DNA from: Comamonas serinivorans
GTDB taxonomy: Bacteria > Pseudomonadota > Gammaproteobacteria > Burkholderiales > Burkholderiaceae_C
Reading direction: 5' to 3'
Assembly (NCBI RefSeq): GCF_002158865.1
Contig: NZ_CP021455.1
Coordinates: 1,922,001 to 1,986,000, forward strand
DNA length: 64,000 nucleotides
The notes beneath the pieces are model-generated. The model saw only the letters and a list, made by a program, of their open reading frames with translations. It ran no database searches and was not told the DNA's origin. The translations under genes were made by a program, and so were the position numbers. Positions 20,612 through 31,377 of the stretch are shown here, in pieces. How positions within the stretch are numbered: the stretch's first letter is position 1; each line of letters starts with the position of its first letter.

Positions 20612-20626
20612 ACCATGCATACCCCT
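20574..20626. repeat. Dispersed GTAT-N38-ATAC repeat, copy 9
   Basis: Arms GGGTATGC and GCATACCCC (GTAT 20577-20580, ATAC 20619-20622), spacer 38, inner CCGAT/ATCGG. Its left 38 nt are coding: they supply the last residues and the stop codon of the VOC gene. Confidence 0.9.
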
Positions 20627-20796
20627 GAATTTTTCATGCAACGACTGAACGCCCCGGCACCTGCCACGGGGCGCAGTCGCGTGGTCGTGGCGCCGCCGCC
20701 GTCGCCTGGCCGGGCCTCGGCGGTTTGGGCCATGGGCGCTGGCGCGCAGGCTGTTGGTGCGAACCCAAGTACCTCGCACACGGGCGGGGACCGGAC

Positions 20797-21648
20797 ATGA
20801 GCGGGGCCGCCATCACGTCCACCCGCCGGGCTGTGGTGCTGCCGCCCCGCACGCCGATGCGTGCGTGGCCGCCGTCGTCCTGGCTGCTGGCCGCGGTGGG
20901 CTCGGTGCTGGCGTTGGATGGGCTGGCGCTGCTGCTGTTCAAGGGCATGGCCAGCCTGGGCGTGACGCTGCCGCTGGGGATCGGCGTGGCGCTGCTGGTG
21001 TTCGTGGTGTGGCGCCCGGCCGTGCAGACCTGGATGCGGGCCAGTCGTTGGCGGCGCGTCGTCTGGCAGCTGGCACTGGCCGCCGCGGTGCTGTGGTTGC
21101 TCAGCCTGGCGGTGTTTTTCGTCCGCCTGGCGCAGCTGCCGCATGGGGCGCAGGCCGTGGCACAGCTGGCACCGCACGCGATCATCGTGCTGGGCTCCAG
21201 CACACCCCAGGGCCAGCCCTCGCCAGCCCTGCAGGCGCGCCTGGACCTGGCGCACGAGCTGGCGCAGCGCTTTCCGCAGGCCGTGGTCGCCGTGAGCGGC
21301 GGGGTGGACTTTGGCGAGACCGTGAGCGAGGGCCAGGTGATGGGCGACTACCTGCGGGCCCAGGGCCTGCCGGCCGCGCGCATCGTGCAGGAGGAAGCCA
21401 GCACCAGCACCGACCTGAACCTCAAGCTCAGCCAGCCGCTGCTGGCCGCGCGCGGGGTGGCGGTGACCGACGCCGTGGTCGTGGTGACCAGCGACTTCCA
21501 CACCGCGCGGGCGCAGGCGATTGCCCAGCGCCAGGGCTGGCAACAGGTGCAGACCGTGGGCGCGCCCACGCCGCTGTACCTGCGCTACAACGCCTGGCTG
21601 CGCGAGTACTTTGCGCAGGCCTCGAGCCGCCTGCTGGGGGAGATGTGA
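20797..21648 (+). CDS. YdcF-like DUF218 membrane protein (ElyC/SanA-type)
   Basis: A 283-residue inner-membrane protein. Hydrophobic segments near residues 25-48, 52-70 and 85-105 precede a DUF218 domain: HAIIVLGSST, AVVAVSGGVDFGE, VQEEASTSTDLNLKLS and VVVTSDFHTARAQAIAQRQGW. Related proteins (ElyC, SanA, YdcF) are linked to envelope or peptidoglycan lipid-carrier metabolism, but the activity is not well defined. Start ATG 20797 follows GGGGACC. Its position between pccB and pccA looks incidental to propionate metabolism. Confidence 0.85.
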   Translation: MSGAAITSTRRAVVLPPRTPMRAWPPSSWLLAAVGSVLALDGLALLLFKGMASLGVTLPLGIGVALLVFVVWRPAVQTWMRASRWRRVVWQLALAAAVLWLLSLAVFFVRLAQLPHGAQAVAQLAPHAIIVLGSSTPQGQPSPALQARLDLAHELAQRFPQAVVAVSGGVDFGETVSEGQVMGDYLRAQGLPAARIVQEEASTSTDLNLKLSQPLLAARGVAVTDAVVVVTSDFHTARAQAIAQRQGWQQVQTVGAPTPLYLRYNAWLREYFAQASSRLLGEM

Positions 21649-21862
21649 TGCGCTCATGCACCCAGTCGAGCTCAGCCTGTGCCTGTGCCGCCCGCCGTGA
21701 AGTGGGCGGCGCGCCGTGTGGGCTGCGGGTTGGCGCGCTCACGGGCCCTGGCCCTCGTGATGGCAATGGCCAGCCCAGCGCTGGTCCACCGACTTGTTTT
21801 GTTCCGATTCCGCGCTGAATGCGCACCGATTCAACCGATCCACCTTTGTTCGAAAGCCAAGC

Positions 21863-23908
<2,046 letters not shown>

Positions 23909-23934
23909 GGACTTTCGGCTAACGGTCGGCAAAG

Positions 23935-23958
23935 CAGCGCTTCATGCGCTGTTTTTTT
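23935..23958 (+). terminator. Rho-independent terminator after pccA
   Basis: CAGCGC, loop TTCAT, GCGCTG, then seven T (23952-23958). It lies 27 nt after the pccA stop, so the propionate transcript should end here and bioB be expressed on its own. Confidence 0.85.
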
Positions 23959-24087
23959 CAACAAAGATTCGCTGAAGTTGGTGCGCGTTGAAGGCATCTG
24001 CTGCAGGTGCTGGAGCCAAGTGAGTGCATCTGTGTCGAACGGGCCCTTTTGCGCATGAACAGCGCTGAACAGCTCCGCAGAAGGTGT

Positions 24088-24116
24088 TTGGCGATTTTCG
24101 GCGTGCTGGGTATAGT
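24088..24116 (+). promoter_or_regulatory. Sigma-70-type promoter of bioB
   Basis: TTGGCG (24088-24093), 17-nt spacer, TATAGT (24111-24116). Both hexamers match consensus at 4-5 of 6 with ideal spacing. It follows the pccA terminator and faces bioB. Confidence 0.7.
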
Positions 24117-24274
24117 GCTTTTTACGCCTTGTTTTCATGGCTTGTGGGCCTGAACTCCACTTGTCCATGCAAGGCGGCATGCGCGGTGAAGGGTGAACCC
24201 AACCCTGCACCACCCGGTAGCTTGTGATTCAACGGCCGCCTTGCACGGCCGATGGAGAGATTTTGAAAGTGAAC

Positions 24275-25333
24275 ATGGAGACCGTGAGCGCCCCCATCAC
24301 GCTGCATCGCCGCTCGGCAGCGGCATCCGCTCAGACAGCCGGTGCGCCGGCAGCGCAGACCGAGGGACAACCCCGGTGGTCGGTGGAGTCCATCCAGGCC
24401 CTGCTCGATCTGCCCTTCAACGAGCTGCTCTACCGCGCCCAGAGCGTGCACCGCGCGCATTGGCCGGCCGGCGATGTGGAGCTGACCACGCTGCTGTCGG
24501 TGAAGACCGGCGGCTGCCCCGAAAACTGCGGCTATTGCCCGCAGTCGGCCGAGTTCGACACGGACGTGAAAGCACAAAAGCTGATGAGTGTCGATGAGGT
24601 GACGCGCGCTGCGCAGGCCGCCAAGGACGCAGGCGCCACGCGCTTTTGCATGGGGGCTGCCTGGCGCGCGCCCAAGGACCGCGACATCGAGAAGGTCAGC
24701 GAGCTGATCCGCGCCGTCAAAGGCCTGGGCCTGCAGTCGTGCGCCACGCTGGGCATGCTGGAAGGCCACCAGGCGCAGGCGCTGCGCGAGGCGGGCCTGG
24801 ATTACTACAACCACAACCTGGACACGGCGCCCGACTACTACGGCGAGATCGTGGACACGCGCACCTACCAGGATCGGCTGGACACGCTGGCCCACGTGCG
24901 CGCGGCCGGCATCAGCGTGTGCTGCGGCGGCATCGTGGGCATGGGGGAAACCGTGGCGCACCGCGCCGGCCTCATCGCCGAGCTGGCCAACCTCGACCCC
25001 TATCCCGAGTCCGTGCCCATCAACAGCCTGGTGCGCGTGCCCGGCACGCCGCTGGCCGATGCACCGCCCATCGATCCGCTGGACTTCGTGCGCGTGATTG
25101 CGGTGGCGCGCATCACCATGCCCACCTCGCGCGTGCGCCTGTCGGCGGGCCGCCAGCAGCTGGGCGATGCGGTGCAGGCGCTGTGCTTCCTGGCCGGCGC
25201 CAACTCCATCTTCTATGGCGACAAGCTGCTGGTGACCGGCAACCCCGATGTGGAGGCCGACCGCCAGCTGCTGGCCAAGCTGGGCCTGCAGGGCCGTGCC
25301 ACGCAGGTGCAGCCCGACCACCACCATGCCTGA
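24275..25333 (+). CDS. bioB: Biotin synthase (radical SAM)
   Basis: Inserts sulfur into dethiobiotin, the last step of biotin synthesis. The 352-residue protein has the radical-SAM cluster CPENCGYCPQ (Cys81, Cys85, Cys88), conserved cysteines for the [2Fe-2S] cluster (RFCMGAAWR, LQSCATLG), YYNHNLDTAP, and the C-terminal SAGRQQLGD and GANSIFYGDKLLVTGNP. ATG at 24275 is used; a GTG two codons upstream (24269) is better spaced from GGAGAG at 24254 and could be the true start. No other bio genes are nearby. Its place after pccA fits cofactor supply. Confidence 0.96.
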   Translation: METVSAPITLHRRSAAASAQTAGAPAAQTEGQPRWSVESIQALLDLPFNELLYRAQSVHRAHWPAGDVELTTLLSVKTGGCPENCGYCPQSAEFDTDVKAQKLMSVDEVTRAAQAAKDAGATRFCMGAAWRAPKDRDIEKVSELIRAVKGLGLQSCATLGMLEGHQAQALREAGLDYYNHNLDTAPDYYGEIVDTRTYQDRLDTLAHVRAAGISVCCGGIVGMGETVAHRAGLIAELANLDPYPESVPINSLVRVPGTPLADAPPIDPLDFVRVIAVARITMPTSRVRLSAGRQQLGDAVQALCFLAGANSIFYGDKLLVTGNPDVEADRQLLAKLGLQGRATQVQPDHHHA

Positions 25334-25362
25334 GGCAAGGTGCCGCGCATTCGTCGTTGCAA

Positions 25363-25415
25363 GGAGTATGGCCGGGTTGCCGTTTGTTTTGAAACGAGCA
25401 TGGCTGCATACTGCT
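25363..25415. repeat. Dispersed GTAT-N38-ATAC repeat, copy 10
   Basis: Arms GGAGTATGGC and GCATACTGC (GTAT 25366-25369, ATAC 25408-25411), spacer 38, inner CGTTT/AAACG. It lies between bioB and the epimerase-like VOC gene. Confidence 0.9.
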
Positions 25416-25460
25416 TGCACATTGGCCTGATGGGCCATCCCGATTCATTGAGGAGAAATC

Positions 25461-25934
<474 letters not shown>

Positions 25935-25995
25935 GCATGGCGCAAGCTGGTGCCGAAGTGGCGCCAGCTTTTCGTCTGAAAAGGATGCGAAAGAC

Positions 25996-26021
25996 AAAGC
26001 CGCTCTTGGAGCGGCTTTTTT
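25996..26021 (+). terminator. Rho-independent terminator after the VOC gene
   Basis: Perfect 10-bp stem AAAGCCGCTC, loop TTG, GAGCGGCTTT, running into T (to 26021). It ends the plus-strand module. Nine bases of the stem are repeated in the hairpin at 27340-27361. Confidence 0.9.
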
Positions 26022-26057
26022 GCGTCGGCGTTTCGCGGCGGCGACCCGGGTGCCCCG

Positions 26058-26645
26058 TCACGGCGTGGGTTCAGGTGCCAGTGCCCCGCGTGGCGTCATC
26101 ACGTAGCGGTACATCAGTGTGGTGGAGAGCTGGATGCTGGCTGAGTTGTCGTGGGTGAACGCATGATGTGGAGCTCGCCCGGTTCGAGGCGATACGAAAT
26201 GGTGCTGACCTTTCCGGCGGCATAGCTGGTGTAAGGCAGCTGGACCACAGGGCCAAACGACATGTACACGTGGATCTCGTACTCGTCCAATGCAGTCGCC
26301 GTGAATGCCGGGATGCTGACCATGGCTTTACTGACGTTGCTTTGATCAAACACTTCAGCGACGACATTCGTCGCCTGGAACCAGTCCGAGGTGAGCACGG
26401 TGGACCCTGCGGTGCAGCGGTGCAGCGACCGAGGTTGCCGCTGGCGGCATGACAGACACGGTAGGTGTGGGTGGCGGCAGCTGGCAGTCCAGGCAGGCGC
26501 ACCTGCTGATCCGGCTGCACAACCAGCGCTGGCGTGCTCGGTGCGGCGTGGATGACCACGTTGCCGCCCGCAGGCGGCATCAGGGTGATGTCGGCCGCCA
26601 GGGCGGAACCGGTGAGCAGGCCAGCAGGGTGAATCGGGTGTTCAT
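26058..26645 (-). pseudogene. Decayed gene for a secreted protein (three frameshifts)
   Basis: From ATG 26645 (ribosome site GGAG) the frame reads MNTRFTLLA and then shifts. The signal-peptide remainder LLTGSALAADITLMPPAGG continues in another frame, TVLTSDWFQATNVVAEVF in a third, and the end HAFTHDNSASIQLSTT returns by a further shift and stops at 26058. Shift 1 at 26619-26622 looks like loss of one of two GGCC units. Shift 2 is an 8-bp tandem duplication (26409-26424): removing one copy restores RCTAGSTVLTSDW. Shift 3 near 26158-26166 is a 2-nt change. The product would be a small exported protein. It starts 21 nt after the IPTL-CTERM gene. Sequencing error is the alternative explanation. 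Confidence 0.75.
26409..26424. repeat. 8-bp tandem duplication (GCGGTGCA)2
   Basis: Two perfect adjacent copies at 26409-26416 and 26417-26424, followed by a third partial GCG. On the coding strand it duplicates TGCACCGC and causes one frameshift of the pseudogene. Confidence 0.9.
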
Positions 26646-26665
26646 GGCGACTCCAGGTGCCCGCA

Positions 26666-27226
26666 TCAACGGGGCGAATGCGCAGAAGTGGAAACGGGCG
26701 GGTTGGTGCGTGAGGTGCGCCGGCGCGTGCGCCAGGCCAGTCCGCCCAGCAGCACGGCGAGGCCGGACAGCGCAGCGCCACTCAAGGTCGGGATGGGGGT
26801 GGCCGCAAACGTGCCGTTGGGAGACGACACGTTGATGGGGCCTGGCGTGCCGACCGTGGGGCAACCGGCACTGGCCATCCGCACCACCTGGGCGCCGGTG
26901 GCGCTGGCGCTGCCTTCGTTGCGCCACTGCTGCGCCAGCTGCAGGCTGCCGCCGCTGGCCACCTGCAGGCTGCCGCCGGGCTGGATGTGGACGTTGCGCA
27001 CCTCGGTGATCGAGGCGCCGGCCCCGATGGTCAAAACGCCCGCCACCTTCAGGTCGGTACAGGCCAGGCTGATGGCGCCGGCAGGCGCATCGACCACCCC
27101 TCCGGCCGGGATGGCCCAGTCGGCCTGGGCCAGCCCGTGCGCCGTCAGGGCGCAGCCCACCACCAGCGCCTGCGGCCAGCGGGCAGCGCGTCGTGGCGCA
27201 GGTCTCCTCGTGTCTCTGTTCGGCAT
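26666..27226 (-). CDS. IPTL-CTERM sorting-signal secreted protein
   Basis: A 186-residue exported protein. It has a basic N-terminus and hydrophobic signal (ALVVGCALTAHGLAQA), then a body with repeated short glycine-rich turns like a small beta-helix (GVLTIGAGASITEV, GGSLQVASGGSLQLA). The C-terminus is an IPTL-CTERM signal: TPIPTLSGAALSGLAVL, a membrane stretch, then WRTRRRTS. Such tails are thought to mediate sorting to the envelope; the sorting enzyme is not in this window. Start ATG 27226 is spaced 6 nt from AGGGG. It is followed after 21 nt by the decayed secreted-protein gene. Function unknown. Confidence 0.8.
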   Translation of the reverse strand: MPNRDTRRPAPRRAARWPQALVVGCALTAHGLAQADWAIPAGGVVDAPAGAISLACTDLKVAGVLTIGAGASITEVRNVHIQPGGSLQVASGGSLQLAQQWRNEGSASATGAQVVRMASAGCPTVGTPGPINVSSPNGTFAATPIPTLSGAALSGLAVLLGGLAWRTRRRTSRTNPPVSTSAHSPR

Positions 27227-27339
27227 GGACATCCCCTGAAAGTCAGCCCCCAAGGCGGGCCTGTATCCACATGGTAACTCATTAATTCCATAAGAAAATT
27301 TTGGAATATTTGTGTTTGGGTTGAGGTGCAGACGTGAGA

Positions 27340-27361
27340 AAGCCGCTCCGAAGAGCGGCTT
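27340..27361 (-). terminator. Hairpin terminator after the universal stress gene
   Basis: AAGCCGCTC (27340-27348), loop CGAA, GAGCGGCTT (27353-27361). On the minus strand it is followed by TTTCTC, a weak U run. It lies 65 nt after the usp stop. Its stem matches the terminator at 25996-26018. Confidence 0.6.
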
Positions 27362-27425
27362 GTCAGGGGGGTGAGCGGGTCGCCGTCCCCGAGGAGGCCG
27401 CTGCGCGTGCGCAGCGGTCGGCGCG

Positions 27426-27869
27426 TCAGCGCAGGACCAGCACCGGGATGGCCGAGTGCGTGAGCACCTGCTGCGTTTCGCTGCCCAGCAGCAGCCGCGA
27501 GATGCCCTTGCGGCCATGCGAGGACATGACGATGAGGTCGGCATGCTCGTCCTTGGCCGTGCCGATGAGGGCGTCGGACACCACGTCCGACTTGATCACC
27601 TTGCCAACGGCTGTGACGCCTGCGCCCGTGGCCTGTTGCAGCGCGGCGTCGACGATGGCCTGGCTGTCCTTCGCCCATTGGGCTTCGATGCGCTCCGCAT
27701 CCGATTCGGTGAGGCTCATCGAGCCCTCGAAGTAGGTCTGCGGGTAGCGCGGCACGACCTTGACCACGACGATTTCGGCCTTGCACAGGCCAGCCAGTCC
27801 GATGGCATGGGTCACGGCTTTTTGGGACAGGTCCGAGCCATCGGTGGCCACCAGGATTCGCTTGTACAT
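27426..27869 (-). CDS. Universal stress protein (UspA-type, ATP-binding)
   Basis: A 147-residue single USP domain, MYKRILVATDGSDLSQKA at the start and the nucleotide motif SSHGRKGISRLLLGSET near the C-terminus, so it should bind ATP. USPs promote survival under stress or oxygen limitation through mechanisms not fully known. The ribosome site is strong (AAAGGAG). An FNR-like site TTGATGCAAGTCAA centred about 73 nt upstream of the ATG suggests induction at low oxygen. It is divergent from aceE. Confidence 0.93.
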   Translation of the reverse strand: MYKRILVATDGSDLSQKAVTHAIGLAGLCKAEIVVVKVVPRYPQTYFEGSMSLTESDAERIEAQWAKDSQAIVDAALQQATGAGVTAVGKVIKSDVVSDALIGTAKDEHADLIVMSSHGRKGISRLLLGSETQQVLTHSAIPVLVLR

Positions 27870-27935
27870 GGTTTCTCCTTTCGTGTGAGGGGTCGAAGCT
27901 TGACCCTAGCGTATTGCGTCGATTCGTGCTGAGGC

Positions 27936-27949
27936 TTGATGCAAGTCAA
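27936..27949 (-). promoter_or_regulatory. FNR/ANR-type site of usp
   Basis: TTGATGCAAGTCAA matches TTGAT-N4-ATCAA with one mismatch. A -10-like TACGCT (27913-27908 on the minus strand) would put the start near 27901 and the site at about -41.5, the class II activator position. Confidence 0.5.
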
Positions 27950-28132
27950 GCGCGGCGCATGCGGGCTTGGTCGGGCGACCGGCACGGGGAGGATCCGTCG
28001 CGCGATAGGCTGGCGCGCACGGCGTGCGGCCACAGTCACCCGGTTGGCCAACGGGCGCGGCCGTGAGCCGGCCGCTGGCTCATCGGTCGGGATGCACGTC
28101 GGTGATGGGCTAGAGGTCGTGAATTTTTTAGT

Positions 28133-28186
28133 GGCAGTATGGTTTTGTTTTCGATGATGATTGATGAGGTTTAGGGTCATACTGCG
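28133..28186. repeat. Dispersed GTAT-N38-ATAC repeat, copy 11
   Basis: Arms GGCAGTATGG and TCATACTGC (GTAT 28137-28140, ATAC 28179-28182), spacer 38. The outer arms are intact; the inner region is T/G-rich and has lost most of its symmetry. Confidence 0.8.
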
Positions 28187-28536
28187 ATCAAGCTGCAGAT
28201 TACGAGACCGCCTCGTCGATGTTGGGCGCCGATGAAGGCCCATGACGGGCATCGCGGCCCTGGCTGTTGCGGCCAAGGCGGGTGATGCGGGCACGGCCAA
28301 CGCGCGGCGGACGGCGTCCCGGTCGTGCGCGCTACAAGGCCCAGGGCGGCTCGCGTTTGACCGACACGCGACCGGGGTTTGTACGTCGATAGGGTGCGAA
28401 ACAGCGGCGTTAACGGGTTTGTGCTGAGGTGATTATTTCGTCATGTAAAAACATGGGTTGTAATTTGAAAAATTTGGGGTAAGCGCCCGCGCGCCGCGGT
28501 AAAGTTGCTGGCAGATTTCGCTCAAGGAGACAGCGC

Positions 28537-31251
28537 ATGGACGACAAGAAGCAAGCGGCCGACAACGGCTTGTCGCAGGAAACCCGCGAGTGGATGGATG
28601 CGCTGAGCGCCGTCATCCAGAATGAAGGTGCTGAGCGCGCGCACCAGTTGCTCGAACAGCTGCTGGAACACGCGCGCGAGAACAGCATCGACATGCCGTT
28701 CTCGGCCACCACGGGTTACGTCAACACCATCGAACCCGCCCAAGAGGCCAAGTCGCCGGGCAACCTGACCATCGAAGGCCGGCTGCGCGCCTACATGCGC
28801 TGGAACGCCATGGCCATGGTGGTCAAGGCCAATCGCCTGCACCCCGAAGACGGCGGTGACCTGGGCGGCCACATCGGTTCCTTCGCCTCGCTGGCCAGCA
28901 TGTTCGGCGCCGGCTTCAACCACTTCTGGCACGCCGAGAGCGCCGAGCCCGGCAAGGAACACGGCGGCGATTGCCTCTACATCCAGGGTCACGTCTCGCC
29001 CGGCATCTATGCCCGCGCCTACCTTGAAGGCCGCATCAGCGAAGAGCAGCTGCTGAACTTCCGCCAGGAGGTGCAGGGCAAGGGCCTCTCCAGCTACCCG
29101 CACCCCAAGCTCATGCCCGAGTTCTGGCAGTTCCCCACGGTGTCCATGGGCCTGGGCCCGCTGATGGCGATCTACCAGGCGCGCTTCCTCAAGTACCTGC
29201 ATGCCCGCGGCATTGCCGACACGGCCAAGCGCAAGGTCTGGGTGTTCTGCGGCGACGGTGAAATGGACGAGGTCGAGTCGCTGGGCGCGATTGGCCTGGC
29301 CGCCCGCGAGAACCTGGACAACCTGATTTTCGTCATCAACTGCAACCTGCAGCGCTTGGATGGCCCGGTGCGCGGCAACGGCAAGATCATCCAGGAGCTC
29401 GAAGGCGAGTTCCGCGGCTCGGGCTGGAACGTCATCAAGCTGATCTGGGGCCACGGCTGGGACGATCTGCTGGCGCGCGACAAGGACGGTGCGCTGCGCA
29501 AGATCATGATGGAGTGCAACGACGGCGACTACCAGGCCTTCAAGGCCAACGATGGCGCTTACGTGCGCAAGCACTTCTTCGGCCGCGATCCACGCACGCT
29601 CAAGCTCGTCGAGCACCTGACCGACGACGAGATCTGGGACCTGCGCCGCGGCGGCCACGACTCGCAGAAGGTCTATGCCGCGTTCGACGCCGCCAACAAG
29701 CACCAGGGGCAACCCACGGTGCTGCTGGTCAAGACCGTCAAGGGCTTTGGCATGGGCAAGATCGGTGAAGGCCGCAACAACGTGCACCAGACCAAGAAGC
29801 TGTCGGATGAGGACGTCAAGGCCTTCCGCGACCGCTTCAACCTGCCCATCACCGACAGCGAGCTCAAGGACGGCAACATCCCGTTCTACAAGCCAGCCGA
29901 CGACCACCCCGAGATGAAGTACCTGCACGAGCGCCGCAAGGCGCTGGGTGGCTACTTGCCGCATCGCCGCACCCGGGCCGACGAGCAGTTCACCGTCCCC
30001 GGCCTGGAGACCTTCAAGGCGGTGCTCGAGCCCACGGCTGAAGGCCGCGAGATCAGCACCACGCAGGCCTATGTGCGCTTTTTGACCCAGCTGCTGCGCG
30101 ACCAGGCCATCGGTCCGCGCGTGGTGCCCATCCTGGTGGACGAGGCGCGCACCTTCGGCATGGAAGGCCTGTTCCGGCAGATCGGCATCTACAACCCGCA
30201 TGGCCAGCAGTACACCCCGGTCGATAAAGACCAGGTCATGTACTACAAAGAAGACGTCAAGGGCCAGATCCTGCAGGAAGGCATCAACGAGGCGGGCGGC
30301 ATGGCCAGCTGGATTGCCGCCGCCACGAGCTACAGCACCAGCAACCGGATCATGATCCCGTTCTACGTGTACTACTCGATGTTCGGCTTCCAGCGCGTGG
30401 GCGACTTGGCCTGGGCGGCGGGCGACATGCAGGCGCGCGGCTTCCTGCTGGGCGGCACGTCGGGCCGCACTACGCTGAACGGCGAAGGCCTGCAGCACGA
30501 AGACGGCCACAGCCACATCCTGGCCGGCACCATCCCCAACTGCGTGAGCTACGACCCGACCTTCGCGCACGAAGTCGGCGTGATCCTGCACCATGGCCTC
30601 AAGCGCATGGTCGAGCGCCAGGAGAACGTGTTCTTCTACCTCACGCTGCTCAACGAAAACTACGCCATGCCAGGCCTGACGCCCGGCACCGAAGAGCAGA
30701 TCATCAAGGGCATGTACCTGTGCAAGGCCGCGGGTGACCAGGCCAGCGAGCTGCGCGTGCAGCTGCTGGGCTCGGGCACCATCTTGCGCGAGGCGATTGC
30801 CGCCCAGGCCTTGCTGGCCACCGACTGGGGCGTGGCGGCCGACGTTTGGAGCTGCCCCAGCTTCAACGAGCTGGCGCGCGACGGCCAGGATTGCGAACGC
30901 TGGAACCTGCTGCACCCGACCGAGACGCCCAAGGTGCCCTTCGTGGCCCAGCAGCTGGCCGACAACGCCGGTCCGGTCATCGCGTCCACCGACTACATCA
31001 AGAGCTACACGGACCAGATCCGCGCCTTCATCCCCGAAGGCCGCAGCTACACCGTGCTGGGTACCGACGGCTTTGGCCGTTCGGATTTCCGCTATCGCCT
31101 GCGGGAGCATTTCGAGGTCAACCGCCATTACATCGCGCTGGCCGCCCTCAACGCCCTGGCCAAGGAGGGCAAGCTGCCCGCCGCCAAGGTGGCCGAGGCC
31201 ATCGCCAAGTACGGCATCGCCGTCGACAAGGTCAACCCGCTGCACGCCTGA
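28537..31251 (+). CDS. aceE: Pyruvate dehydrogenase E1 component (homodimeric)
   Basis: Thiamin-diphosphate enzyme that decarboxylates pyruvate and acylates the lipoyl groups of AceF. The 904 residues match the single-chain AceE of gamma- and betaproteobacteria. The ThDP motif starts GDGEMDEVESLGA and ends FVINCNLQRLDGP; further landmarks are HIGSFASLASMFGAGFNHF, the loop VKTVKGFGMGKIGEGRN, and ARTFGMEGLFRQIGIYNP in the middle domain. The start has a clear AAGGAG. It is followed by aceF with one repeat copy between. Confidence 0.98.
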   Translation: MDDKKQAADNGLSQETREWMDALSAVIQNEGAERAHQLLEQLLEHARENSIDMPFSATTGYVNTIEPAQEAKSPGNLTIEGRLRAYMRWNAMAMVVKANRLHPEDGGDLGGHIGSFASLASMFGAGFNHFWHAESAEPGKEHGGDCLYIQGHVSPGIYARAYLEGRISEEQLLNFRQEVQGKGLSSYPHPKLMPEFWQFPTVSMGLGPLMAIYQARFLKYLHARGIADTAKRKVWVFCGDGEMDEVESLGAIGLAARENLDNLIFVINCNLQRLDGPVRGNGKIIQELEGEFRGSGWNVIKLIWGHGWDDLLARDKDGALRKIMMECNDGDYQAFKANDGAYVRKHFFGRDPRTLKLVEHLTDDEIWDLRRGGHDSQKVYAAFDAANKHQGQPTVLLVKTVKGFGMGKIGEGRNNVHQTKKLSDEDVKAFRDRFNLPITDSELKDGNIPFYKPADDHPEMKYLHERRKALGGYLPHRRTRADEQFTVPGLETFKAVLEPTAEGREISTTQAYVRFLTQLLRDQAIGPRVVPILVDEARTFGMEGLFRQIGIYNPHGQQYTPVDKDQVMYYKEDVKGQILQEGINEAGGMASWIAAATSYSTSNRIMIPFYVYYSMFGFQRVGDLAWAAGDMQARGFLLGGTSGRTTLNGEGLQHEDGHSHILAGTIPNCVSYDPTFAHEVGVILHHGLKRMVERQENVFFYLTLLNENYAMPGLTPGTEEQIIKGMYLCKAAGDQASELRVQLLGSGTILREAIAAQALLATDWGVAADVWSCPSFNELARDGQDCERWNLLHPTETPKVPFVAQQLADNAGPVIASTDYIKSYTDQIRAFIPEGRSYTVLGTDGFGRSDFRYRLREHFEVNRHYIALAALNALAKEGKLPAAKVAEAIAKYGIAVDKVNPLHA

Positions 31252-31271
31252 GGGTCATGCAATTCCATTGA

Positions 31272-31324
31272 GGAGTAAGGCGCCACTGCCGTTCATCCAT
31301 GAACGGCAATGAGGGGATACTGGC
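31272..31324. repeat. Dispersed repeat (GTAA-N38-ATAC), copy 12
   Basis: Arms GGAGTAAGG and GGATACTGG (GTAA 31275-31278, ATAC 31317-31320), spacer 38. The inner arms GCCGTTC/GAACGGC are a perfect 7-bp stem with loop ATCCAT. It lies in the 126-nt gap inside the aceE-aceF operon. Confidence 0.85.
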
Positions 31325-31377
31325 ACCACGTGGCATGTCGTTTCCCCGCCTGCTTCGCTGTTCAGAAAGAGACAAAC

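Larger units (their letters stand above)
23909..24274. other. pccA-bioB intergenic region
   Basis: About 366 nt, lower in GC than the flanks. It holds the pccA terminator (23935-23958) and a strong bioB promoter (24088-24116), leaving an untranslated leader of about 150 nt before bioB. I see no BirA operator half-sites and no gene. Confidence 0.6.
27870..28536. other. Divergent region usp / aceE
   Basis: About 667 nt. It holds the usp promoter with its FNR-like site (27901-27949), repeat copy 11 (28133-28186), a GC-rich middle with no gene, and an AT-rich stretch at 28420-28490 that is the likely aceE promoter. I could not fix the aceE hexamers. Confidence 0.55.

Noticed and set aside
24117..24274. 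BirA operator in front of bioB
   Set aside because: No TTGTWAAC...GTTWACAA-type pair is visible in the leader.
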